A stretch of 64,000 nucleotides of DNA, from assembly GCA_016794525.1 (NCBI GenBank), contig JAEUJY010000083.1:1-64000 (forward strand), in the 5' to 3' direction. Positions 1 through 10,609 of this stretch are shown piece after piece (positions within the stretch are counted from its first letter, which is position 1; the number at the start of each line of letters is the position of its first letter). This DNA is from Myxococcales bacterium. Its GTDB lineage: Bacteria > Myxococcota_A > Polyangia > Haliangiales > Haliangiaceae. Made by a program: the position numbers and the translations under genes. The notes below the pieces were generated by a model. The model was not told where the DNA came from. It saw only the letters and a list, made by a program, of their open reading frames with translations, and did no database searches.

Positions 1-909
1 CAGCCGGCGCCGCCGCGGCGTGCGCTCGAGGACGTCGACCAGCGCGTCCAGCGTCGGCCAGCGCGCGCTTGCCGCCGGCGCCAGGCCCCGCCCGACGGCG
101 CGCGCGACCCACGCTGGCACCCGGGTGCCGCGCGGCGGCGGTCGCCGGGTCGCGCCGTCGAACGGGTGCTCGCCGTACAGGCCCTCCCACAGCGCGACGC
201 AGAAGCTGAACTGATCGGCGTGGTGGGTGACGCGGTGGCCGGCGCGCTGCTCGGGCGCCATGTAGCGCGGCGTGCCCAGCACCGCGCCGGTCGCGGTGAG
301 CGGCGCGGCGAAGACGCCCTCGGGGCCGCTGGCCGCCGGCCCGGTCGAGCCGGCGTCGAGCGCGTCGCGATCCGAGCCGCCGCTGATCGTCGTGGCGGTG
401 GCCAGCGACGGCGGCGCGTCGACCGCGTCGACCGCGGCGGCCTCGCCGGCGTCGTGGCGCGCCAGCCCGAAGTCGCTGACCCGCACCCGGCCGGCGCCGT
501 CGACCAGCAGGTTCGACGGCTTGACGTCGCGGTGCACCAGCCCGCCGGCGTGGACCGCGGCCAGCCCGCGCCCGGCCTGGACGTACAGCGCCAGCACCTC
601 GCGCCACGACCGCGCGCGCGCGGCGAGGTGGCGATCGAGCGTCACGCCGTCGACGTACTCCATCGCGACGAAGCCGCGATCGGCGTGCGTGCCGAGCTCG
701 TAGATCGCGACGACGTTGGGGTGCGCGAGGCGGGCCAGCGCCTGGGCCTCGCGCAGCAGGCGCAGCCCGTCGCCGCGATCGTGCAGCACCTTGATCGCGA
801 CCGCGCGCGACAGCTCGGGATCGCGGGCCAGGTACACCTCGCCCATGCCGCCCGCCCCCAGCGCGCGCTCGACGACGAACCGGCCGATGCGCGCGCCAGC
901 GGCGATCAC
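1..909 (-). CDS. Ser/Thr protein kinase (partial, C-terminus beyond window)
   Basis: Reading the minus strand from a GTG at 909, the frame stays open to the left edge (303 codons). It encodes a Hanks-type kinase domain: glycine loop GAGGMGEVY, invariant lysine in AIKVL, HRDVKPSN catalytic loop, SDFGLA activation segment and GTPRYMAPE. The protein keeps the catalytic His-Arg-Asp and DFG residues, so it should be active. The visible part ends in a basic stretch (ERTPRRRRL), which in this family often precedes a membrane span, but that lies outside the window. Its GTG overlaps the TGA of the upstream FHA sigma-54 activator by GTGA, so the two are probably translationally coupled. The natural reading is that kinase and pThr-binding FHA regulator form one pathway. 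That pairing is inference; the kinase call is firm. Confidence 0.9.
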   Translation of the reverse strand, partial: MIAAGARIGRFVVERALGAGGMGEVYLARDPELSRAVAIKVLHDRGDGLRLLREAQALARLAHPNVVAIYELGTHADRGFVAMEYVDGVTLDRHLAARARSWREVLALYVQAGRGLAAVHAGGLVHRDVKPSNLLVDGAGRVRVSDFGLARHDAGEAAAVDAVDAPPSLATATTISGGSDRDALDAGSTGPAASGPEGVFAAPLTATGAVLGTPRYMAPEQRAGHRVTHHADQFSFCVALWEGLYGEHPFDGATRRPPPRGTRVPAWVARAVGRGLAPAASARWPTLDALVDVLERTPRRRRL

Positions 910-2285
910 GGCGCGCCGGCCTTGGGCCGCGGGATCCGGTACAAGCGCAGCTTGGTGACCAGCGTCGCCCGCGACACGCCGAGCCGCTGCGCCGCCTTGG
1001 TCTGGTTGCCGGCGCACGCGTCGAGCGCCGCGATGATGCGCGCGCGCTCGTCGGCCTCGGCGACGCTGAGCCCGGGGGGCGCCGCGGCCGCGGCCACCGG
1101 CGACGCGGCCGCCACCGGCGCGCTCGGCACGCTCGTGGCGCTCGCCGCGCCCGCCGCGCTCGCCGCCGGCGCGGCGTCGAACAGCACGTGGGCCGCGCGC
1201 ACCGGCCCGCCCTCGGCCAGCAGCACCGCGCGCTCGATCGCGTTCTTCAGCTCGCGGACGTTGCCCGGCCAGTCGTGGGCCATCAGCCGCGCCACCGCGT
1301 CGGGGGTCAGCGCGTCGGCGCGCCCGGCCGCGTCCTGGGCGAAGCGCGCCGCCAGCTCGGCCACCCGGTGGCGACGCTCGCGCAGCGGCGCCACGGTCAG
1401 CGTGATGCCGGCCAGCCGGTAGAACAGATCGCGGCGGAAGCTGCCGTCGCCGACCGCCGCCGCGAGATCGCGGTGGGTCGCCGCCACGAAGCGCACGTCG
1501 ATCGGCAGCGGCCGCACCGCGCCGACCCGCAGCACCTCGCGGTTCTCGATCGCGCGCAGGAGCTTGGCCTGCAGCTCCAGCGGCAGCTCGCCGATCTCGT
1601 CGAACAGCACCGTGCCGCCGGCCGCCGCCTCGAGCAGGCCGGCCTTGGCGGTCGCGGCGCCGGTGAAGCTGCCCTTCTCGTGGCCGAACAGCTCGCTCTC
1701 GAGCAGCGCCGGCGCCAGCGCGGCGCAGTTGACCGCCAGCATCGGCCCGCCGCGCCCCGACAGGCGGTGCAGCGCGCGGGTCAGCACCTCCTTGCCGGTG
1801 CCGGTCTCGCCGGCGACGATCACGTTGACCGGGCTCTGCGCCACCGCCCGCACCAGCGACGTCGGCTGGGCCAGCGTCGGATCGTCGATCGTGATCCCGG
1901 CGCCGCCGATCGCCGCGCGCACGACCGACACCGCGCGCGGCACGATCACGATCGTGAACGGGCCGATCGTGAACGCCTCGCCCGGCACCAGCGGCGCGGC
2001 CGCGCCCGCGGCGACGCTGGCGCCGCGCACCTGCGTGCCGTTGCGGCTGCCGAGATCCGCCACGGTCCAGCCGTCGGCCGCCCGCACCCGCGCGTGGCGG
2101 CGCGACACCCGCTCGTGGTCCAGCACCAGCTGGCAGCCGGCGTCGCGCCCGATCACCACCTCGCCGTCGGCCGGCAGCCCGAACGCGCGCACCGTCCCGG
2201 CGCCCGACGCCAGCAGCACCCAGCCGCCGTCGTCGCGGCCGAGGTCGCTGCCCCCGGTGACCGTGGTGTCCACGGCCACGAGCAT
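906..2285 (-). CDS. FHA-domain sigma-54 interaction transcriptional activator
   Basis: The protein has 459 residues. An N-terminal FHA domain (about 35-110; GR at 46-47, SRRH and SRNGT motifs) binds phosphothreonine. A sigma-54 AAA+ domain follows, with Walker A GETGTGKE (159-166), the sigma-54-contacting loop as GSFTGA (205-210) and Walker B FDEIGE. A Fis-type helix-turn-helix sits at about 412-452 (NQTKAAQRLGVSRATL). Replacing a receiver by FHA is a known myxobacterial architecture that puts sigma-54 promoters under Ser/Thr kinase control. The stop overlaps the start of the downstream kinase gene, supporting a kinase-regulator pair. Targets cannot be named from the sequence. Confidence 0.95.
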   Translation of the reverse strand: MLVAVDTTVTGGSDLGRDDGGWVLLASGAGTVRAFGLPADGEVVIGRDAGCQLVLDHERVSRRHARVRAADGWTVADLGSRNGTQVRGASVAAGAAAPLVPGEAFTIGPFTIVIVPRAVSVVRAAIGGAGITIDDPTLAQPTSLVRAVAQSPVNVIVAGETGTGKEVLTRALHRLSGRGGPMLAVNCAALAPALLESELFGHEKGSFTGAATAKAGLLEAAAGGTVLFDEIGELPLELQAKLLRAIENREVLRVGAVRPLPIDVRFVAATHRDLAAAVGDGSFRRDLFYRLAGITLTVAPLRERRHRVAELAARFAQDAAGRADALTPDAVARLMAHDWPGNVRELKNAIERAVLLAEGGPVRAAHVLFDAAPAASAAGAASATSVPSAPVAAASPVAAAAAPPGLSVAEADERARIIAALDACAGNQTKAAQRLGVSRATLVTKLRLYRIPRPKAGAP

Positions 2286-2346
2286 AACGCGGCCCCCGAC
2301 GCGACCGTCGGTCCGCGACCGCCCGATCGCCGCCGGCGCGTACGTC

Positions 2347-3879
<1,533 letters not shown>

Positions 3880-3966
3880 ACCACGGCGGCCCCGGCGCTG
3901 TCGACGGCGGCGCGCCCCGGCCCGGGGGCCCGGTAACCCCGCGCACGCCGCGGCATCGAACCCATC

Positions 3967-5436
3967 ATGCGCTTCGCGATCACCGGTGCGACGGGGTTCC
4001 TGGGCCGGGCCCTGGTGTTGCGGCTGGCCCGTGACGGCCACCACGTCGTGGCCCTGGTGCGCGACCCGGTCCGGGCGCGCGGCGTGCTCGGCGCCCACCC
4101 GACGGTGGTGGCCCTGGCCGACGACCTCGCGGTCACCCGCGCGGTCCACGCCGCCGACGCGATCATAAACCTGGCCGGCGAGGGCATCCTCGACCGCCGC
4201 TGGACCACGGCGCGCAAGGCCGCGCTGCGGGCCAGCCGGATCGACCTGACCCGGCGGCTGGTCGACGCCATCGCCACCCGGCCGCGCCCGCTGCCGGCCC
4301 TGGTGTCGGCCAGCGCGGTCGGCTGGTACGGCGACCGCCGCGACGACGTCGTCGACGAGACCGCGGCGCCCGGCGACGGCTTCGCCGCCGAGCTGTGCCG
4401 CGACTGGGAGGCCGCCGCCGAGGCGGCGCGGCCGCGCTGCGAGCGGGTGGTGCGGGCCCGCATCGGCATCGTCATCGGCGGCGAGGGCGGCGCGCTGGCG
4501 ACGATGCGGCCGCTGTTCCGCTGGGGCCTGGGCGGCCCGGTCGGGCGCGGCGATCAGTGGGTGCCGTGGATCCACCTCGACGACGCGATCGAGGCGCTGG
4601 TGCGCTGCGCCACCGACCCGGGCCTCGACGGCGCGGTCAACCTGGTGGCGCCGACGCCGGTCACCAACCGCGCGCTGGCGGCCAGCGTCGGCGCGGCGCT
4701 GCATCGCCCGGCGTGGCTGCCGGCGCCGCGGCTGGGCGTGCGGCTGGCGCTCGGCGCCCGGGCCGCGCTGGTGCTGGGCGGTCAGCGGGTCGCGCCCGCC
4801 GCGCTGGCGCGGGTGGGCTTCACGTGGGCGTGGCCGACCCTCGACGCCGCGGTCGCCGAGGCGCTGCGTGGCGACCCCGACGCGGTCCAGATCACCGCCG
4901 CGCCCGCCGCGCTGCCGACCAGCGCCTACCTCGCCGCGCGCCCGCCGCGCTACACGCTGACCGCGCGCACCGTCATCGATCGCCCGCTGGCCGAGGTGTT
5001 CGCGTTCTTCTGCGCCGCCGAGAACCTCGGCGCGATCACGCCGCCCGACATGGGCTTCACGATCGTCACGCCGACGCCGATCGCGATGGCCGCCGGCGCG
5101 GCGATCGACTACCGCATCCGCGCCAGTGGCGTGCCGATGGCGTGGCGAACGGTGATCGACGCGTGGGAGCCGCCGGCCGCCGGCCGCGCGCGCTTCGTCG
5201 ACTCCCAGGCCCGCGGGCCGTACGCGTGCTGGTGGCACGAGCACCGCTTCGAGGCCGACGGCGATCGCACGATCATGATCGACACCGTCCACTACGCGCC
5301 GCCGCTGGGCCCGCTGGGCGCGGTGGCCAACAAGCTGATGGTCGCCGGCGAGCTGCGCCGGATCTTCACGCACCGCGGCCGGGCCATCCGGCTGCGGTTC
5401 GGCCCGCCGCCGAGCGCCGACCAGCGCGCGGCGTGA
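3967..5436 (+). CDS. TIGR01777-type NAD(P)-binding epimerase fused to SRPBCC domain
   Basis: The protein has 489 residues. The N-terminal 300 or so form a Rossmann-fold extended SDR with the dinucleotide-binding motif GATGFLG at 7-13 and the SASAVGWYGDR segment of the TIGR01777/YfcH-SDR39U1 family. The C-terminal part (about 325-480, beginning RYTLTARTVIDRPLAEVF) is an SRPBCC/START-like ligand-binding domain. Fusions of these two domains are known; the substrate is not. The gene is divergent from the NtrC-type regulator, with 87 bp between starts. No signal peptide is seen, so it is cytoplasmic. Confidence 0.88.
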   Translation: MRFAITGATGFLGRALVLRLARDGHHVVALVRDPVRARGVLGAHPTVVALADDLAVTRAVHAADAIINLAGEGILDRRWTTARKAALRASRIDLTRRLVDAIATRPRPLPALVSASAVGWYGDRRDDVVDETAAPGDGFAAELCRDWEAAAEAARPRCERVVRARIGIVIGGEGGALATMRPLFRWGLGGPVGRGDQWVPWIHLDDAIEALVRCATDPGLDGAVNLVAPTPVTNRALAASVGAALHRPAWLPAPRLGVRLALGARAALVLGGQRVAPAALARVGFTWAWPTLDAAVAEALRGDPDAVQITAAPAALPTSAYLAARPPRYTLTARTVIDRPLAEVFAFFCAAENLGAITPPDMGFTIVTPTPIAMAAGAAIDYRIRASGVPMAWRTVIDAWEPPAAGRARFVDSQARGPYACWWHEHRFEADGDRTIMIDTVHYAPPLGPLGAVANKLMVAGELRRIFTHRGRAIRLRFGPPPSADQRAA

Positions 5437-5494
5437 CCGGCGTCGCGCATTTCGGGCCTTGACGGTCCCGGCGGCCGTGACCACGGTGCAGCCC

Positions 5495-5821
5495 ATGGCC
5501 GCGGTGCGCCTTCTGCTCGCAGCGATCGTCTGCAGCGCCGCGGCGCCGGCGACCGCGGCGATGGCCGAGCGCGAGGCGCCGTGCCGCTGGTGCTGCGACG
5601 GCAGCCCCGCCGATCTCGACGCGCCGCTGACCCTGCCGGGCGCGGTGCGCGCGGCGCTGACGGGCGCCGCCTCCCAGGTGACCGGCGCGGTGTGGGCCGC
5701 GCCGACGCTGCCGCCGCCGCCGCGGGTCGCGGTGCGCGAGGCCGCGCGCTTCGCGATCAGCGGACCGCCGCCGGCCGCCGCGGTGCTGCCGCGCGCGCCC
5801 AAGACCTCTCCGCCGACGTGA
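5495..5821 (+). CDS. Small exported protein, function unknown
   Basis: The protein has 108 residues from the ATG at 5495; an in-frame TTG lies 36 nt upstream. The N-terminus is a good Sec signal peptide (hydrophobic VRLLLAAIVCSAAAPATAA). The mature part begins near a CRWCC cysteine cluster and is otherwise rich in Ala and Pro. Codon third positions are almost all G or C, as in neighbouring genes, which argues it is real. I recognise no family. It could be a small envelope protein binding metal or forming a disulfide through CRWCC, but that is speculation. Confidence 0.5.
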   Translation: MAAVRLLLAAIVCSAAAPATAAMAEREAPCRWCCDGSPADLDAPLTLPGAVRAALTGAASQVTGAVWAAPTLPPPPRVAVREAARFAISGPPPAAAVLPRAPKTSPPT

Positions 5822-5909
5822 TCGACGCGCTCTGTTAGGCCGTCCCGCGTGCTCGCGCTGCGAGCGCGCCCTCACGTCGCTGCCCGCTCGTCGGGCGGAG
5901 GTCCCCGTC

Positions 5910-6362
5910 ATGTCCGATCGCAACCACAAGTCGTGGGCGCGCCTGCGCGCGCTCGTCTCCAACCTCACGATCGCCGGGCTCGCCACCGCCGCGCCCGCCA
6001 CCGCGCTGGCCGCCACCGAGCCCGCGCCGGCCACGGATCCCGAGGCCCGCGGCCTCGCGCAGCGCCTGGCCCACCTGCCGTCGATCGAGTCGATGGGCGC
6101 CGCCGCCGAGCTGGCGCTGTCGCCCGACCTGCACGAGCGGCAGGCGCTGGCCCAGGCCCTGGCCTGGTCGTTCCCGCTGCCCGGCGAGCAGGCGGTGATC
6201 GAGCACCTGGCCTCGGACCCCAGCCCCGACGTCCGCGCCGCCGCGGCCCGGGCCGCCTGGGTGCGCCGGTCGTCGACGCTCGACCAGCGCGTGCTGCACC
6301 GGCTGCTCGGCGACGAGGACCCCGAGGTCCGCGCCGCGGCCTGGCTGGCGGTGAGCCGCTGA
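5910..6362 (+). CDS. Exported HEAT-repeat protein
   Basis: The protein has 150 residues with a GGAGG ribosome-binding site at 5896-5900. A probable signal peptide (about 1-35, hydrophobic ISNLTIAG-like core ending ALAA) is followed by alpha-helical repeats. Two HEAT-like units are visible near the end, with the repeated signature DPSPDVRAAAARAAW / DEDPEVRAAAWLAV. Such short HEAT proteins usually mediate protein contacts; no partner is evident. It lies between a small secreted protein and a long secreted repeat protein, suggesting an envelope role. Confidence 0.72.
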   Translation: MSDRNHKSWARLRALVSNLTIAGLATAAPATALAATEPAPATDPEARGLAQRLAHLPSIESMGAAAELALSPDLHERQALAQALAWSFPLPGEQAVIEHLASDPSPDVRAAAARAAWVRRSSTLDQRVLHRLLGDEDPEVRAAAWLAVSR

Positions 6363-6411
6363 GGCCAGCCGCCGCGGAATAGATCGCCGCCCGCTCCGGT
6401 AGCATCGCCCC

Positions 6412-9117
6412 GTGAGACGAATCGCGCTCGGGGTCCTCGCCGTCGTGGTGCTGGTGGTGGCGTTCTGGTGGTGGAAGGGCCGCGGCGACGATCGCCCCGA
6501 GGCCGCGACCCCGACGGCGACCGCGCCGACCACCGCGACACCGACCGCGACAACGACCGCGACGCCGGTGATCAAGCCGGGGCGGCTCGAGGGCCGGGTC
6601 CACGACGCCGCGGGCGCGGCGATCGCCGGCGCGGTCGTCCGTGTCGACGGCGACGACGGCCCGCAGACCGTCGCCGCGCGGCCCGACGGCACGTTCGAGG
6701 TGGCCGAGCTCGCGCCCGGCGACTACCACGTCGCCGCGGCGGCGCCCGGCTTCGTGCCGCACGAGGACGACGCGGTGGCGGTGCGGGCGGGCGAGGCGAC
6801 CCGCCTCGACGTCACGCTCGCCCCCGGCGGCACCGCGGTGGTCGGCACGATCAGCGACGCGATGGGCGGGCCGATCGAGGGCGCGGTGGTCAGCGCCGCG
6901 CGCCGCCGCGGCCCGCTCGACCAGGGCCAGACCAGCGCCGCGACGCTCACCGATCGCGACGGTCGCTACCGCCTGTCGCTGGCGCCCGGCAGCTACGGCG
7001 TCGCCGCCGAGCACGACGACTACCTGCGCGCGGCGACGACGATCGAGCTGGCGACCGCCGAGCTGACCGTCGACCTGCGGCTGGTGCCGGGCGGCGTGAT
7101 CGAGGGCGTCGTCAAGGACGTCGCCACCGGCGCGGTCGTCGCCGGCGCCGAGGTGGTGGCCGAGGGCGAGCGGCTGGGCTTCCTCGGCGGCGGCCGCCGC
7201 CACCGCGCGACGCCCAGCGATCCGGCCGGGCGGTTCCGGCTGACCGGCCTGCCGCCGGGCGCGCTGCGCCTGACCGCCCAGGTCCCGGCCGACGGCCGCC
7301 GCTCGCGCGAGCCGCTGGTGGCCACGATCGGCATCGGCGAGGCGGTCACCGGCGTCGAGCTGTGGATCGAGGCCGCGCCGTACGTCGCCGGCCGGGTCGT
7401 CGACGAGAACGATCGCGGCATCGCCAACGCCGCGGTGGTGCTGCTGGCGTCGACCAGCGCCGAGGCCGCGACCACCGACGCCGACGGCGCGTTCCGCGTG
7501 CTCGGGGTCGAGCCCGGCAAGTACCGCGTGCTGGCGTCGCACCGCGATCACCAGCCGGCGCCGCCACAGCAGATCGTCGTCGCCGATCGCCCGGTCACCG
7601 ACGTCGTCATCAAGCTCGCCGCGTCGCCGCGCGTGGTCGGCCGCGTCGAGCCGCCGACCGAGGCGACGATCGACGTCGACCCCGACGCCGGCCCCGGCGG
7701 GCTCGACACGCTGATGTTCGCCGACGGCGACACCAGCCTCAGCGGCCCCGACGGGCGCTTCCAGGTGTCGCCGATCACGCCCGGCCACCACGTCATCGCG
7801 GCCAAGGCCAGCGACGGGCGCCGCGGGCGCGTCGAGGTCGAGGTGCCGGCCGCCGGCGAGGTCGAGGCGGTGATCCGCCTCGAGGAGCGCGGCTCGATCG
7901 CCGGCACGGTGCGCGATCAGCACGGCGCGCCGCTGGCCGGCGTGACGGTGTCGGTGCGCGGCGCCGGCGCGGTGCAGAACCGGGTCATCGTCAACGGCGT
8001 CGAGGTGTCGGCCGATCGCGTGATCACCGGCGCCGACGGCGGCTTCGTCGTGCGCGGCCTCGACGCCGGCAGCTACGCGCTGAGCGTCCTCGACGAGCGC
8101 GGCGGCGCGCTGCGCGCGGTCGGCGGCAAGCCGGGGCCGCTGGCGACGGTCAAGCTCGCCGCCAACGAGCAGAAGCGCGGCGTCGCGCTGGCGGTCGAGC
8201 TCGACGACGGCATCATCCGCGGCGTCGTCAAGGACGCCAGCGGCGCGCCCAAGGCCGACGCCTGGGTGCGCGCGGCGCTGCGCCCCGAGGCGCTCCTGCC
8301 CCAGCGCGGCGGCGACGGCGACGACGGCCCCGGCAGCAGCTCGACCACGCAGGTGGTGGTCATGCGCACCGACAGCGAGGAGGGCGGCGGCGGCGCGCCG
8401 GTGCTCACCGACGCGCAGGGCCGGTTCGAGATCGCCCGGCTGCGCCGCGGCACCTACGACCTGGTGGCCGAGGCCGATCGCGGCGCGCTGCACGGCCGCA
8501 CCGACGGCGTGGCCACCGGCGGCAGCGCGGTCATCACGCTGGGCGGGCTGGGCGCGATCGCCGGCGTCGTGACCGTCGCCGGCGCGCCGGCCACCGACTT
8601 CACCGTCGAGCTGGCCGCGCCGGGCCCGGGCGACGGCGGCCACCGCCAGCGGGTCCGCGCTGCCGACGGCCGGTTCCGCCTCGAGCGGCTCGAGCCGGGC
8701 CGCTACACCGTCGAAGCCCGCGCGCCGGCCGGCCACGGCTCGGCCGAGGCGGTGGTCACCGCCGGCGGCACCGTCGAGGTGGCGATCGCGCTGGTCGGCG
8801 ACGCGACGATCCGCGGCCGCGTGCTCGACGCCGCCGGCCAGCCGCTGGCCAACGCCAGCATCCTCAACCTGCCGGGCGGGCCCAGCGACGGCCACGGCTC
8901 GTTCAGCTTCGACGGGCCGCCGGCCATGACCGACGCCGCCGGCCGCTTCGAGATCACCGTCGCGCCTGGCGCGTGGCGGCTGATCGCCCTGACCGGCGGC
9001 ACGCCCTCGGACCTCGGCTACACGGTCACCGTCAGCGCCGGCCAGGTGGTCGACGCCGGCGACCTGAAGGCCGGGCCGATGCCGCGGCCCGGGGCCCCCG
9101 CCGACGCCGGCCCGTGA
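6412..9117 (+). CDS. Carboxypeptidase-regulatory-like repeat protein, membrane anchored
   Basis: The protein has 901 residues from a GTG start. One N-terminal hydrophobic segment (about 4-20, VLAVVVLVVAFWWW) acts as signal anchor. A Thr/Pro linker follows, then about nine tandem beta-sandwich units of the carboxypeptidase regulatory-like (CarboxypepD_reg) type. Each opens with G-x-V-x-D-x-x-G-x-P-x-x-x-A-x-V and carries a D-G-x-F/Y-x-x-x-x-L-x-P-G-x-Y turn. Such arrays form rod-like surface adhesin or scaffold proteins; no enzymatic domain is present. A TANNNT hexamer (TAGCAT, 6400-6405) sits 6 nt before the GTG. No ligand is predictable. Confidence 0.88.
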   Translation: MRRIALGVLAVVVLVVAFWWWKGRGDDRPEAATPTATAPTTATPTATTTATPVIKPGRLEGRVHDAAGAAIAGAVVRVDGDDGPQTVAARPDGTFEVAELAPGDYHVAAAAPGFVPHEDDAVAVRAGEATRLDVTLAPGGTAVVGTISDAMGGPIEGAVVSAARRRGPLDQGQTSAATLTDRDGRYRLSLAPGSYGVAAEHDDYLRAATTIELATAELTVDLRLVPGGVIEGVVKDVATGAVVAGAEVVAEGERLGFLGGGRRHRATPSDPAGRFRLTGLPPGALRLTAQVPADGRRSREPLVATIGIGEAVTGVELWIEAAPYVAGRVVDENDRGIANAAVVLLASTSAEAATTDADGAFRVLGVEPGKYRVLASHRDHQPAPPQQIVVADRPVTDVVIKLAASPRVVGRVEPPTEATIDVDPDAGPGGLDTLMFADGDTSLSGPDGRFQVSPITPGHHVIAAKASDGRRGRVEVEVPAAGEVEAVIRLEERGSIAGTVRDQHGAPLAGVTVSVRGAGAVQNRVIVNGVEVSADRVITGADGGFVVRGLDAGSYALSVLDERGGALRAVGGKPGPLATVKLAANEQKRGVALAVELDDGIIRGVVKDASGAPKADAWVRAALRPEALLPQRGGDGDDGPGSSSTTQVVVMRTDSEEGGGGAPVLTDAQGRFEIARLRRGTYDLVAEADRGALHGRTDGVATGGSAVITLGGLGAIAGVVTVAGAPATDFTVELAAPGPGDGGHRQRVRAADGRFRLERLEPGRYTVEARAPAGHGSAEAVVTAGGTVEVAIALVGDATIRGRVLDAAGQPLANASILNLPGGPSDGHGSFSFDGPPAMTDAAGRFEITVAPGAWRLIALTGGTPSDLGYTVTVSAGQVVDAGDLKAGPMPRPGAPADAGP

Positions 9118-9154
9118 AGCGTCCCCAGCGGTCGGACGCTCGGGGCCGCTCTGG

Positions 9155-9160
9155 TACAGT
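9155..9160 (+). promoter_or_regulatory. Putative glmU promoter (-35 TCGGAC, -10 TACAGT)
   Basis: TCGGAC at 9132-9137 and TACAGT at 9155-9160 are exactly 17 bp apart. The -10 ends 9 nt before the glmU ATG, so transcription would start at or next to the start codon. There is no good Shine-Dalgarno in that gap. This is a pattern match only. Confidence 0.5.
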
Positions 9161-9169
9161 GCCGCCCTC

Positions 9170-10609
9170 ATGAGTCGTCCGTCTCCGATCGTACTCATCA
9201 TGGCCGCGGGGCTCGGCACCCGCATGAAGAGCGCCCGCGCCAAGGTCCTCCACGAGGTCGCCGGCCGCCCGATGCTGGCGTGGGCGGTCGAGACCGGCCG
9301 CGCCGCCGGCGCCCAGCGGGTCGTCGCGATCCTCGGCCACCAGTTCGACACCGTCCGGGCGATGCTCGACGCGCGCTACGGCGCCGGCGTCATCGACGTG
9401 GCGCTGCAGGCCGAGCCCAAGGGCACCGGCCACGCGGTGCTGTGCGCGCTGCCGACGCTCGAGCGCGAGCCCGACGACCGCATCGTCGTGATCCTGTCGG
9501 GCGACGCGCCGCTGCTCCGCGCCGAGCGGGTCGCCGAGCTGGTCGCCGCCTGCGAGGCCAGCCCGGCCGGCCTGGCGCTCCTGTCGACGGTGCCCGACCG
9601 CGCGATGCCCTACGGCCGGCTGGTGCGCGACGCCGCCGGCGTGCTGCAGCGGATCGTCGAGCACGCCGACGCCACCGAGGCCGAGCGCGCGATCAAGGAC
9701 ACCAACGCCGGCTTCTACGCGGTGCGCCTGGGCCACCTGCGCAAGGACCTGGCCACGCTCAAGGCCGACAACGCCAAGGGCGAGCTGTACCTGACCGACC
9801 TGGTCGCGCGCGCCGCCACCCGCGGCGGCGCCACCGCGATCGACGCGCCGTTCGAGGAGGTGTCGGGCGTCAACGACCGGGTCGACCTGGCGGCGGTCGA
9901 CGTCGCCGCGCGCCGTCGCATCAACGAGGCGCTGATGCGCGCCGGCGTGACGATGGCGGCCCCGGCCGCGACCTACGTCGACGCCGACGTCGGCGCGATC
10001 GGCCAGGACGTCTGGCTCGGCCCGGGCGTGTGCCTGCGCGGCGCCGGCACCCGCATCGGCGACGGCGCCCGGCTCGACGCCGGCTGCGTGCTGACCGACG
10101 TCGTCGTCGCGGCCGGCGCGTACCTCAAGCCGTACACGATCGCCAGCGAGGCGACGATCGGCGCCCGCGCCGAGGTCGGCCCGTTCGCCCACCTGCGGCC
10201 CAAGACCGTCCTCGACGACGACGTCAAGGTCGGGAACTTCGTCGAGACCAAGAAGGCGCACCTGATGGCCGGCGCCAAGGCCAACCACCTGTCGTACCTG
10301 GGCGACGCGACGATCGGCGCCAAGGCCAACATCGGCGCCGGCACGATCACCTGCAACTACGACGGCTTCAGCAAGCACCACACGACGATCGAGGCCGGCG
10401 CGTTCATCGGCTCGGACTCGCAGCTGGTCGCGCCGGTGACGGTCGGCCGCGACGCGTACGTCGGCTCGGGCTCGACGATCACCAAGGACGTGCCGCGCGG
10501 CGCGCTGGCGCTGTCGCGCACCAAGCAGGTGAACATCGACGACTGGGCCGATCGCTTCCGCGAGGCCCAGAGCCGGCGCAAGAAGGACAAGGGCGACGGC
10601 CACGGATGA
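9170..10609 (+). CDS. glmU: Bifunctional UDP-GlcNAc pyrophosphorylase / glucosamine-1-phosphate acetyltransferase
   Basis: GlmU acetylates glucosamine-1-phosphate and then uridylylates it to UDP-GlcNAc, the precursor of peptidoglycan and LPS, in the cytoplasm. At 479 residues it is slightly longer than usual. The N-terminal uridyltransferase begins with the signature LIMAAGLGTRMKS and continues with AKVLHEVAGRPM; EPKGTGHAV and GELYLTD are also present. The C-terminal half is a left-handed beta-helix of hexapeptide repeats ending in the acetyl-CoA region (GAGTITCNYDG, GSDSQLVAPV). The C-terminus is lysine- and arginine-rich. Its stop overlaps the next gene's ATG (ATGA), so the two are coupled. 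Confidence 0.97.
   Translation: MSRPSPIVLIMAAGLGTRMKSARAKVLHEVAGRPMLAWAVETGRAAGAQRVVAILGHQFDTVRAMLDARYGAGVIDVALQAEPKGTGHAVLCALPTLEREPDDRIVVILSGDAPLLRAERVAELVAACEASPAGLALLSTVPDRAMPYGRLVRDAAGVLQRIVEHADATEAERAIKDTNAGFYAVRLGHLRKDLATLKADNAKGELYLTDLVARAATRGGATAIDAPFEEVSGVNDRVDLAAVDVAARRRINEALMRAGVTMAAPAATYVDADVGAIGQDVWLGPGVCLRGAGTRIGDGARLDAGCVLTDVVVAAGAYLKPYTIASEATIGARAEVGPFAHLRPKTVLDDDVKVGNFVETKKAHLMAGAKANHLSYLGDATIGAKANIGAGTITCNYDGFSKHHTTIEAGAFIGSDSQLVAPVTVGRDAYVGSGSTITKDVPRGALALSRTKQVNIDDWADRFREAQSRRKKDKGDGHG

Noticed and set aside
3880..5802. Upstream extension of the NtrC-type regulator frame
   Set aside because: The receiver domain starts right after the ATG at 3879; the extension is antisense to the SDR/SRPBCC gene.
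5848..5895. Hairpin-rich stretch (GCTCGC/GCGAGC, CCCG/CGGG) as a terminator or repeat element
   Set aside because: It has no T-tract, and a similar CTCACGT-GCTG fragment near 12490 is too short to claim as a family.
5965..9351. Minus-strand open frame of over 1100 codons opposite the carboxypeptidase-repeat gene
   Set aside because: It is low-complexity Ala/Arg/Gly/Asp-rich antisense sequence, a known artefact of high-GC third codon positions; the plus-strand gene has domain structure.
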